Source: an uncultured Clostridia bacterium
Lineage (GTDB): Bacteria; Bacillota; Clostridia; TANB77; CAG-508
NCBI GenBank assembly: GCA_934167735.1
Contig: CAKPLV010000037.1
Coordinates: forward strand, 1-7,399
Length of the DNA: 7,399 nucleotides
Reading direction: 5' to 3'
Shown: piece after piece, positions 1 to 6,182 of the stretch
Numbering within the stretch: the first letter of the stretch is position 1
How the letters are laid out: each line of letters starts with the position of its first letter
Made by a program: the position numbers and the translations under genes
Notes under the pieces: generated by a model
What the model saw: the letters and a program-made list of their open reading frames with translations, nothing else
Database searches by the model: none
Told to the model about the DNA's origin: nothing

Positions 1-491
1 CTTTTTTTGTATGTTAAAGTTGAACATATTAATCCATATATTTCTGAAGCAATAGCTCTTGGATCTCCATTTTTAATTTCACCTTTTTCTATTCCTTCTT
101 GTACAATTTTTTCTATTTTGCCAATATATTCATATACTAGATTCTGACATTTTTTGTTTCTGTCTTCTTTTCCCCAAAATTGACTTAATATTATTGTTAT
201 TATATCTTCATATTTTGCAACTATTTTTATTTGAATCAAAACAATTGCTTTTATTTTATCTATGTAATTATCATGTTTTGCAATTTTAATATCAACACTA
301 TTTTGCAATAGTTTTATTCCTTCTTCAATTAAAAAATTGAAGATTTCTTCTTTACTTGCAAAATGATAATATAATGTACCTTTTGCTACTCCAACTGTTG
401 CTGTTATTTCTTCTATACTTGTTGCTTCATATCCTTTTTCAGCAAACAACTTCATTGAAGTTTCAAATATCTTTCTTTTGGTTTTATTCAT
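1..491 (-). CDS. TetR/AcrR-family transcriptional regulator, C-terminus cut by window edge
   Basis: This is the first 163 residues of a one-component repressor, read from an ATG at 489-491; the remainder lies beyond the left edge. The N-terminus (about residues 5-51) is a textbook TetR DNA-binding domain. Helix 1 carries LFAEKGYEATS, and the helix-turn-helix reads TSIEEITATVGVAKGTLYYH followed by F44 and the SKEEIF segment. Residues 52-163 form the variable helical ligand-binding and dimer domain and include FWGKEDRN near 106-112, so the effector cannot be predicted. The start is supported by AGGTGA 5 bases upstream (497-502) and by a promoter at 525-553. Known family biology: a homodimer binds a palindromic operator and releases it on ligand binding, often controlling efflux or fatty-acid genes. 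No divergent target gene is visible in this window, so autoregulation or a target past the left edge are the options. The family call is firm; the function is open. Confidence 0.95.
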   Translation of the reverse strand, partial: MNKTKRKIFETSMKLFAEKGYEATSIEEITATVGVAKGTLYYHFASKEEIFNFLIEEGIKLLQNSVDIKIAKHDNYIDKIKAIVLIQIKIVAKYEDIITIILSQFWGKEDRNKKCQNLVYEYIGKIEKIVQEGIEKGEIKNGDPRAIASEIYGLICSTLTYKK

Positions 492-496
492 ATTTA

Positions 497-502
497 TCAC
501 CT
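497..502 (-). promoter_or_regulatory. Ribosome binding site of the TetR gene
   Basis: AGGTGA on the minus strand lies 5 bases before the ATG at 489-491. It fixes the start of the regulator and leaves a short leader of roughly 27 nt from the predicted promoter. Confidence 0.75.
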
Positions 503-524
503 ATGTTCTCATTTTTACATTCAT

Positions 525-553
525 ATTATATAATTTAATTCTTAATTATGCAA
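525..553 (-). promoter_or_regulatory. Sigma-A-type promoter for the TetR gene
   Basis: On the minus strand TTGCAT (548-553) and a perfect TATAAT (525-530) are separated by 17 bases, the ideal spacing. An A-rich tract directly upstream of the -35 (554-568) could act as an UP element. Transcription would start near 517-518, about 27 bases before the ATG. Confidence 0.75.
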
Positions 554-569
554 GTTTTTTTTATTTTTA

Positions 570-581
570 GAATGCTCATTC
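570..581. promoter_or_regulatory. Possible TetR operator palindrome
   Basis: GAATGctCATTC is a perfect 5-bp-arm palindrome with a 2-base centre, lying 16 bases upstream of the -35 of the TetR promoter. The GAATG/CATTC half-site resembles known operators of TetR-family regulators such as the FadR type of Bacillus (established knowledge). An extra CATTC half-site lies at 518-522, between the -10 and the RBS. The arms are short and the site is outside the core promoter, so the assignment is inference. Confidence 0.35.
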
Positions 582-643
582 AGTTTTACATTATGTATTC
601 TTTTTTGGTTTACTTTTTTTATTTATTTTATTTTTTAACTTGC

Positions 644-725
644 TGTGGAAACTGTGGATAAGTCTGTGAATAACTTTAAATAGTCATATTTTTTTTACAA
701 TTTGTTCACAATCAAATGTTGATAA
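644..725. promoter_or_regulatory. Cluster of DnaA-box-like sites in the intergenic region
   Basis: Five 9-mers match or approach the DnaA box TTATCCACA. On the minus strand: 644-652 (GTTTCCACA, 2 mismatches), 653-661 (TTATCCACA, perfect), 665-673 (TTATTCACA, 1 mismatch) and 717-725 (TTATCAACA, 1 mismatch). On the plus strand: 702-710 (TTGTTCACA, 2 mismatches). The first two abut, and all five lie in 82 bases flanked by very T-rich DNA (598-637 and 690-698). DnaA binds such arrays at oriC and at regulatory clusters elsewhere. There is no dnaA, dnaN, rpmH or rnpA here, and genes on both sides run the same way, so I call it a DnaA-box cluster and not an origin. The rest of the gene-free stretch 582-786 shows only T-rich sequence. 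Confidence 0.6.
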
Positions 726-786
726 TTTTTTTTTACATTTATTTCTATAATTTTATCTTTTTTTATGTAACTTTATATTATCTATA

Positions 787-824
787 AAAAAATGACATAT
801 TATAAAAACAATATGTCATTTTTT
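787..824 (-). terminator. Rho-independent terminator of the polC-DUF1294 operon
   Basis: A perfect 14-bp inverted repeat (787-800 with 811-824) encloses a 10-base loop. The core arms read ATGACATAT and ATATGTCAT, and the outer A/T pairs provide a U tract of seven on the minus strand (complement of 786-792). It starts directly after the DUF1294 stop codon at 825-827. Because the flanks are A on one side and T on the other, it could also stop plus-strand transcripts. Confidence 0.9.
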
Positions 825-1118
825 CTAAATTATTTTAAAATATATTATAGCAATTATCTCTAGAATAAGAATCGCTGGTAATCCAATTGTAAACTTAAGT
901 TTCTTGGTTTTATGTCTAAATGTATACATTCCAGAAATTGTTCCAATTCCCCCTCCAAGAAGTGTAATTAAAAACAAGGTGTTTTCTGGTATTCTCCATC
1001 TTCCATATTTTGCTTTTCTTTTATCTAACCACATAATGAAAAATCCTATTAAGTTAATTACTAACAAATATATAATTATGTTTTTTGTTGTAAAAACATT
1101 TGTTACTATATCTTCCAT
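825..1118 (-). CDS. DUF1294 family small membrane protein
   Basis: A 97-residue membrane protein of unknown function. The DUF1294 hallmark is clear: LDKRKAKYGRWRIPE at 31-45, then a Gly-rich stretch LLGGGIGT (53-60), then MYTFRHKTKKLKF at 64-76. Three hydrophobic segments are visible, about residues 13-30, 47-63 and 77-95, with basic conserved loops between them. The ATG at 1116-1118 is chosen over an in-frame TTG at 1131-1133, because AGGAG (1123-1127) sits 4 bases upstream of it whereas the TTG would overlap the polC end without an RBS. That AGGAG uses the last bases of the polC reading frame including part of its stop, so translation is probably coupled to polC. The gene is the last of the operon and is followed at once by a hairpin terminator. 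A link to replication is not established for this family, and co-transcription with polC may be incidental. Confidence 0.88.
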   Translation of the reverse strand: MEDIVTNVFTTKNIIIYLLVINLIGFFIMWLDKRKAKYGRWRIPENTLFLITLLGGGIGTISGMYTFRHKTKKLKFTIGLPAILILEIIAIIYFKII

Positions 1119-1122
1119 ATTT

Positions 1123-1127
1123 CTCCT
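1123..1127 (-). promoter_or_regulatory. Ribosome binding site overlapping the polC stop codon
   Basis: The minus-strand sequence TAGGAGAAATATG contains the polC stop TAG (1126-1128), an AGGAG motif made partly from it, and the DUF1294 ATG (1116-1118). The 4-base spacing is slightly short but usable. The arrangement suggests that ribosomes ending polC re-initiate on the small gene. Confidence 0.7.
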
Positions 1128-4100
1128 ATCCAAATAGACTCAACTGATTACTTTGACTCATTCCTTCTAGGCAACCAAATTGTTTTAACAATTCTGTTAC
1201 AGAATCTCCTATTTTTGCTCTAATTTTCAAATCATCTATAGACATGAAGTTTTCATCTTGTCTTGCTTTCATAATACTTTCTGCAGCAACATTTCCTAAA
1301 CCTGCAATACTATTTAGTGGTGGTCTTAAATATTCACCTTCTACTTGGAATTTAGTTGCATGTGATTTATATAAATCAATTGGCAAAAATCTAAATCCTC
1401 TTTGATACATTTCATGTACAATTTCCAAGTCATCATACATATCTTTATCTTTTGGTGTTGCATTATTTCCCATCATATCAATTTCTTTCATTTTGTTTTT
1501 TACTTTTTCATCACCATTAATCATTACATCTGCATCAAATGCTTTTGCTCTAATTGAATAATATGCAGCATAATATGCAAGAGGTATATGTACTTTAAAC
1601 CATGCAATTCTGAAAGCATTTGTTACATAAGCTGCAGCATGTGCTTTAGGGAACATGTACTTTATTTTTTCACATGATTTTATATACCAATCTGGTACAT
1701 CATGTTCTTTCATTAGTGGAATATATTCATCTTTCCATTTTGGTTCTTTTCCTTTTGCAACTTTACCTTTACGAACAGCTTCCATTATTTTGAATGCTTT
1801 GTCTGGTGGTAATCCCTTTTGAATTAGATATATCATAATATCATCCCTACAACATATTGCTTGTTGTAATGTTACTATTCCTTGTTCAATTAATGTTTGT
1901 GCATTACCTAACCATACATCAGTACCATGTGATAATCCTGATAGACGAATAAGTTCATCAAATGTTGTTGGATGTGTATCCAAAAGCATTCCTCGTGCGA
2001 ACTTAGTACCATATTCAGGTATTCCATATGTTCCTACTTCTGAATTTATTTGTTCTGGTTTTACTCCAAGTGCTTCTGTTGAATTAAATATTGACATTGT
2101 TTCTTTATCATCAAGTGGAATCTGTGTTGGTGCAATACCTGTTATATCTTGCAACATACGAATAACGGTTGGATCATCATGTCCTAGTATATCAAGTTTT
2201 AATAAGTTTCCATCTATTGAGTGATAATCAAAATGTGTTGTTATTATATCTGAATTAGGGTCATCTGCTGGATGTTGTACTGGTGTGAACTCATATATTT
2301 CTCTTCCTTTTGGTACAACTATAATTCCACCTGGATGTTGTCCTGTTGTTCTTTTTATTCCTGTACATCCAACAGCTAATCTTGTGATTTCTGCTTTATT
2401 TACAGGTATATTTCTTTCTTCATAATATTTTTTAACATATCCAAATGCTGTTTTATCTGCTACTGTACCAACTGTTCCAGCTTTAAAACATGTTCCTTTA
2501 CCAAATATTACTTCTGTATATTTATGTGCTTTTGCTTGATATTCTCCTGAGAAGTTCAAGTCAATATCTGGCTCTTTATCTCCATTAAATCCAAGGAATG
2601 TTTCAAAAGGTATATCCATTCCATCTTTGGCAAGTTTATGTCCACATTTTGGACAATCTTTATCTGGTAAGTCAAATCCATTTCCTACACCATAATCTTC
2701 AAATTCTGAATATTTACAATTTGAACATCTATAATGTGGCTTAAGTGAATTTACTTCTGTTATACCTGTCATAAATGCTACTAAAGATGATCCTACAGAT
2801 CCTCTTGATCCTACTATATATCCATCTTCATTTGATTTCCATACTAATTTCTGTGCAATAATATACATTACTGAATATCCATTACTTATTATTGAATTTA
2901 ATTCTTTATCAAGTCTTGTTTGAACTATTTCTGGTAATGGATCTCCATATAATTCATGTGCTTTATTATATGCAATATTTTTTATATCTTCCTCACATCC
3001 TGGTATATGTGGTGGACATTTTTCTGGTGATATTGGATCTATTCTATCACACATATCAGATATCTTATTTGTATTTGTAACTACAACTTCATATGCTTTT
3101 TCTTTTCCTAAATAGCTGAATTCTTCCAACATTTCTTCTGTTGTTCTTAAATATAATGGAGCTTGTTGGTCTGCATCTTTATATCCTTGACCTGCTTCAA
3201 GAATTCTTCTATATATTTCATCTTGTGGATCCATGAAGTGAACATCACATGTTGCAACAACTAATTTTCCAAGTTTTTCTCCTAATTCAACAATCTTTCT
3301 ATTAATATCTTTCAAATAATCTCTATCTGGTACTTTACCATCTCTTACTAAGAATTCATTATTTCCTATTGGTTGAATTTCTAGATAGTCATAATCTCTT
3401 GCAATATTTTCGATTTCTTCATCTGATTTACCAAGTTCAATTGCTTGATATAATTCACCCGCTTCACACGCACTTCCAAGTATTAATCCTTCTGAATATT
3501 TTTTATATAAACTTTTTAATATACGTGGCTTTTTGTAAAAATAATGTAAGTGTGATAAAGATACTAATTTATATAAGTTTCTTAATCCTATATAATTTTT
3601 AGCTAATATTATAGCATGATATGTATTTAATTTCTTGTATTCTTCTTTTGAAGCATTTTCATCTTTTCCTTTTGTATCTATTTCTTCTAGTTTTGTTACA
3701 CCTCTGTCTTTTAATTTTTGAATCATTACATTAAATACTTTTACTGTTGTATCAACATCATCTAATGCTCTGTGTGCAACTTCTACAACTATTCCAAGTT
3801 CATCTGCAATTTTTCCCAATTTATATTTTTTCATGTCTGGGAAAACATCTTTTGCAAGTGTTAATGTATCTAATACTGTATAATCAAAATCATATCCCAA
3901 CACTTTTGCATTTTGTTTTAAAAATCCAACATCAAATTTAGCATTATGTGCTACTATTACTGAATCTCCTAAAAATTCTAATATTTTTGGAAATACTTTA
4001 TCAATTGTTTCTGCATCTTTTACCATATCATCTGTAATATTGGTTACTTCAACTACTCTTTGTGGTATTGGTTTTTCAGGATTTACAAAACAACTAAATT

Positions 4101-5967
4101 CATCTATTACTTCTCCATTTTTAACCTTCATTATACCTACTTCTGTAATCTTCTCTGTTACAGCTGAAAATCCTGTAGTTTCCAAGTCTAGTACACAATA
4201 TGTTGTATCTAAATCTTGACCTTTTGCATTTGTTACTGACTTTTCTTTATCTGGTGCTAAATATGCTTCAACTCCATAGATAACTTTCATATCTTGATTA
4301 TCTCTACCAAGTAAATGATATGCTTCTGGGAATGCTTGAACAACTCCATGATCTGTAATTGCTATTGATTTCATTCCCCAATCCATAGCTCTTTTTATTA
4401 AATCTGTAGCTGATGTCATTGCATCCATTTGGCTCATCTTTGTATGCATATGTAGTTCAACTCTTTTTACTTCACTATTGTCAACTCTTTTTGTTTTTGG
4501 TAATGGAACTGATTCTACAATTGTATTTGCCATTATTGTTAATTCATTAGAAAATGCATCCATTTGGACTTTTCCTGCAAGTTTTACGGCTTTTGTTTTT
4601 CCTAATCTTTTTATTATCTTTTTAGCATTATTACCTGGTAAGAAAGCTTTACATGTCATTGTACTTGTACCATCATATATATCAATAATTAAAATAACTT
4701 TTCCTGTTTTTGTTTCTTTATCTTCCATTCCTTGTATTTCACCATCAATACATACATTTCCTGATTCAGTATTTAAATCTGAAATTTTCATTAATGGCTC
4801 TTTTATTACAGGTGCTGAACCTAATATTAATGGACTTGAATCATCATCTTCAGGTAATTGTGGAAGTCCTGTATCTTCTATTCCATAAATTATATTTGCC
4901 ATTACTGTTATATCTCCAGCATAAGCATCTAGCCCTGCTTTTCCTGTTGTTTTGATTGCTTTGGCATTTTTTATTTTATCTAGTATTTCATTTCCTTCTT
5001 GAATATCTTTTGCAAATGATTTACATGTGATAATTCCAGTTCCATCATAAAGTTCAAATATTAACATTCCTTTTCCAGTTTTTGTTTCTCTACATTCACT
5101 GTTTACAATTCTTCCTTCTAATGTAATTCTTCCATCATCAGCAGATATATCTTTTATTTTTTCTTTCTTTTCTTTTGCTTTAGATGGTTTACCAAATATT
5201 AATTCTCCATCATTTAGATTTTCTTCCATTTCTGATGGAATATATCCCATATCTTGTTCTGTAGGCATTGCATAATCAGCATCATTAAATACTCCTTGTG
5301 GTGCTGGTGGAATTTCTGATTCTGGATAACCAGCATTTTGTTCATTGTATTGTTCTTCATTATGTGTTCTTATTGCAATTCCTTGTAAAGCTGATTTTAC
5401 CGCTTCTTTTTCAATTTTTTCTGAATTTTCTCTAAATGCTTTTACTTCTTCTTCTGTTAATCTTTCTTCAATTTTAACATTATATTTTTTTCCAAAAAGA
5501 TTTTGCATAACATTTTCTAATTCTTTATCTAGTTTTCTTGCTTTTAGAAAATCAGCGCCTTTAATTTTCATATATACATTTACATCATTTCCATTAACTT
5601 CAACTTTGCTTTTTAAAAGTAGTAATGGTCTCATTAGTGGGTATTTATGTGCCATATAGCAAATTAGGTTTTCCCATTCTTCATCTACATGTTTTATATA
5701 TACATTTTCTCTATATTTTATTATCATATGTACTTGGCCAAATTGAAATCTTTCTCTAAGAAATTTTTCAAAATACCATATTTCTTTTATCTCAATATAT
5801 TCATCTGAATACATACCAATTTCTAGTGTATTTATCTTTTTTATTAGATTCATTTTTAATATTTCTGCATCTGCTATGTTGCTATTTGTTTTATAATCAC
5901 TAAATACATCTCCAATTTTTCTGCTTTTCTTTTTTGTTTGCTCACTTGTATTTGCAGTTTCTGCCAC
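1126..5967 (-). CDS. polC: DNA polymerase III alpha subunit, PolC type, with two OB-folds
   Basis: This is the replicative DNA polymerase with built-in 3'-5' proofreading. It has 1613 residues; Bacillus PolC has about 1440. Order of parts: N-terminal domains (about 33-200); a Glu/Pro-rich linker (205-275); two tandem OB-folds (about 279-365 and 403-488); the first PHP part (VELHMHTKMSQMD 503-515, TDH 538-540, E567); a DEDDh exonuclease (DLETTG 594-599, HNAKFD 674-679, HRALDD 732-737); and the second PHP part (SAC 832-834, D908, H910). The polymerase core follows with SRGSVGSS (1054-1061), a four-Cys zinc site (C1081, C1084, C1105, C1108), catalytic DID (D1134, D1136) and D1259 in LKLDILG. The beta-clamp motif QLSLF (1608-1612) ends the protein. 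All catalytic residues are present, so the enzyme should be active. The start is GTG (5965-5967) with AAGGTGA upstream. The usual Bacillota neighbours proS and rseP are absent. The second OB-fold accounts for much of the extra length. Confidence 0.98.
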   Translation of the reverse strand: MAETANTSEQTKKKSRKIGDVFSDYKTNSNIADAEILKMNLIKKINTLEIGMYSDEYIEIKEIWYFEKFLRERFQFGQVHMIIKYRENVYIKHVDEEWENLICYMAHKYPLMRPLLLLKSKVEVNGNDVNVYMKIKGADFLKARKLDKELENVMQNLFGKKYNVKIEERLTEEEVKAFRENSEKIEKEAVKSALQGIAIRTHNEEQYNEQNAGYPESEIPPAPQGVFNDADYAMPTEQDMGYIPSEMEENLNDGELIFGKPSKAKEKKEKIKDISADDGRITLEGRIVNSECRETKTGKGMLIFELYDGTGIITCKSFAKDIQEGNEILDKIKNAKAIKTTGKAGLDAYAGDITVMANIIYGIEDTGLPQLPEDDDSSPLILGSAPVIKEPLMKISDLNTESGNVCIDGEIQGMEDKETKTGKVILIIDIYDGTSTMTCKAFLPGNNAKKIIKRLGKTKAVKLAGKVQMDAFSNELTIMANTIVESVPLPKTKRVDNSEVKRVELHMHTKMSQMDAMTSATDLIKRAMDWGMKSIAITDHGVVQAFPEAYHLLGRDNQDMKVIYGVEAYLAPDKEKSVTNAKGQDLDTTYCVLDLETTGFSAVTEKITEVGIMKVKNGEVIDEFSCFVNPEKPIPQRVVEVTNITDDMVKDAETIDKVFPKILEFLGDSVIVAHNAKFDVGFLKQNAKVLGYDFDYTVLDTLTLAKDVFPDMKKYKLGKIADELGIVVEVAHRALDDVDTTVKVFNVMIQKLKDRGVTKLEEIDTKGKDENASKEEYKKLNTYHAIILAKNYIGLRNLYKLVSLSHLHYFYKKPRILKSLYKKYSEGLILGSACEAGELYQAIELGKSDEEIENIARDYDYLEIQPIGNNEFLVRDGKVPDRDYLKDINRKIVELGEKLGKLVVATCDVHFMDPQDEIYRRILEAGQGYKDADQQAPLYLRTTEEMLEEFSYLGKEKAYEVVVTNTNKISDMCDRIDPISPEKCPPHIPGCEEDIKNIAYNKAHELYGDPLPEIVQTRLDKELNSIISNGYSVMYIIAQKLVWKSNEDGYIVGSRGSVGSSLVAFMTGITEVNSLKPHYRCSNCKYSEFEDYGVGNGFDLPDKDCPKCGHKLAKDGMDIPFETFLGFNGDKEPDIDLNFSGEYQAKAHKYTEVIFGKGTCFKAGTVGTVADKTAFGYVKKYYEERNIPVNKAEITRLAVGCTGIKRTTGQHPGGIIVVPKGREIYEFTPVQHPADDPNSDIITTHFDYHSIDGNLLKLDILGHDDPTVIRMLQDITGIAPTQIPLDDKETMSIFNSTEALGVKPEQINSEVGTYGIPEYGTKFARGMLLDTHPTTFDELIRLSGLSHGTDVWLGNAQTLIEQGIVTLQQAICCRDDIMIYLIQKGLPPDKAFKIMEAVRKGKVAKGKEPKWKDEYIPLMKEHDVPDWYIKSCEKIKYMFPKAHAAAYVTNAFRIAWFKVHIPLAYYAAYYSIRAKAFDADVMINGDEKVKNKMKEIDMMGNNATPKDKDMYDDLEIVHEMYQRGFRFLPIDLYKSHATKFQVEGEYLRPPLNSIAGLGNVAAESIMKARQDENFMSIDDLKIRAKIGDSVTELLKQFGCLEGMSQSNQLSLFG
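4504..5133 (-). repeat. Tandem OB-fold duplication inside PolC
   Basis: Two homologous protein segments lie next to each other in PolC, residues about 279-365 and 403-488, offset by 123-124 residues. Each has a G-x-I strand, an ETKTGK turn, then L-I and YDGT, then TCK followed two residues later by F, and an MAN motif near the end (356-358 and 479-481). Over residues 281-318 against 405-442 I count 19 of 38 identical. Typical PolC proteins, for example from B. subtilis, carry one OB domain at this place just before PHP. The repeat is evident in the protein and has diverged in DNA, so it is an old duplication. Confidence 0.85.
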
Positions 5968-5973
5968 TCTATT

Positions 5974-5980
5974 TCACCTT
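5974..5980 (-). promoter_or_regulatory. Ribosome binding site that decides the polC GTG start
   Basis: AAGGTGA on the minus strand is followed by 6 bases and then GTG at 5965-5967. No in-frame ATG with a comparable site lies nearby, which supports the GTG start and the N-terminus MAETANTSEQ. Confidence 0.75.
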
Positions 5981-5997
5981 CTTGTTTTTCTCAATCT

Positions 5998-6026
5998 ATA
6001 TTAACACTTTTTTATTGATTTTTCAA
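5998..6026 (-). promoter_or_regulatory. Promoter of the polC-DUF1294 operon
   Basis: On the minus strand TTGAAA (6021-6026) and TAATAT (5998-6003) are spaced by 17 bases. A TGT (6004-6006) directly before the -10 gives an extended -10. Transcription would begin near 5991, leaving a leader of about 24 nt with the RBS in the middle. Confidence 0.65.
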
Positions 6027-6030
6027 TCAA
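6015..6030. promoter_or_regulatory. Short palindrome covering the polC -35 box
   Basis: TTGATT and AATCAA form a 6-bp-arm inverted repeat with a 4-base centre that lies over the -35 hexamer of the polC promoter. A regulator bound here could block the polymerase. In such A/T-rich DNA, short palindromes also arise by chance, so this is a weak call. Confidence 0.25.
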
Positions 6031-6081
6031 AATATCTCATATATATTCATTTAAATTTTACTATACCATATGTTATATTTC

Positions 6082-6109
6082 AATAATATTACAGAAATGT
6101 AATATTATT
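6082..6109. promoter_or_regulatory. Perfect 12-bp-arm palindrome between the divergent promoters
   Basis: AATAATATTACA (6082-6093) and TGTAATATTATT (6098-6109) are exact inverted copies around GAAA. The site lies 55 bases upstream of the polC -35 and 38 bases upstream of the -10 of the rightward gene, so it is outside both transcripts. That favours a protein-binding site, possibly shared by the two genes, over a terminator. TTACA/TGTAA half-sites occur in several regulator families, and I cannot name the binding protein. Confidence 0.5.
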
Positions 6110-6144
6110 TTAATCTTTTTGTCATACACTTTAATTTAATTATA

Positions 6145-6153
6145 TGTTATAAT
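6145..6153 (+). promoter_or_regulatory. Extended -10 promoter of the 300-aa protein gene
   Basis: TGT followed by a perfect TATAAT (6148-6153) makes an extended -10 element. At 17-base spacing the -35 position (6125-6130, TACACT) is poor; a TTGTCA at 6119-6124 is 23 bases away, too far to pair. Extended -10 promoters can work without a good -35. Transcription would start near 6160, about 23 bases before the ATG. Confidence 0.6.
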
Positions 6154-6170
6154 ATATTGTGTAAATTTAT

Positions 6171-6176
6171 AAGGAG
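6171..6176 (+). promoter_or_regulatory. Ribosome binding site of the 300-aa protein gene
   Basis: AAGGAG lies 6 bases before the ATG at 6183-6185, a near-ideal Shine-Dalgarno site. It confirms this start and that the ORF is genuinely translated. Confidence 0.85.
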
Positions 6177-6182
6177 TGTATT

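Noticed and set aside
356..538. Leucine-rich plus-strand frame of 60 codons
   Set aside because: It is antisense to the helix-turn-helix of the TetR gene and runs through that gene's RBS and promoter region.
540..786. Chromosomal replication origin (oriC)
   Set aside because: The DnaA boxes and T-rich tracts fit, but there is no dnaA, dnaN, rpmH or rnpA, the flanking genes run in the same direction, and no clear DnaA-trio repeat was found. It is kept only as a DnaA-box cluster.
1076..1128. Zinc site or other motif at the polC C-terminus
   Set aside because: The last residues are the QLSLF clamp motif only; the polymerase Cys cluster is internal (C1081 to C1108).
1119..1133. Longer DUF1294 protein from the TTG at 1131-1133
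   Set aside because: The TTG lies inside the end of polC without an RBS, while the ATG at 1116-1118 has AGGAG directly upstream.
904..1137. Plus-strand frame antisense to the DUF1294 gene
   Set aside because: It mirrors the DUF1294 reading frame, which has a clear family signature and RBS; the antisense frame has neither.
2892..5659. Several plus-strand open frames (2892-3080, 3369-3602, 3747-3941, 4478-4888, 4710-4955, 5345-5659)
   Set aside because: They lie antisense within polC, have hydrophobic or repetitive compositions typical of antisense frames, and lack convincing ribosome binding sites.
6082..6109. The palindrome as a transcription terminator
   Set aside because: No gene ends toward it; both neighbours start away from it. 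The stem is almost all A/T and would be a weak RNA hairpin.
6119..6153. TTGTCA as -35 partner of the TATAAT at 6148-6153
   Set aside because: The spacing is 23 bases, far outside the 16-18 range; the extended -10 is a better explanation.
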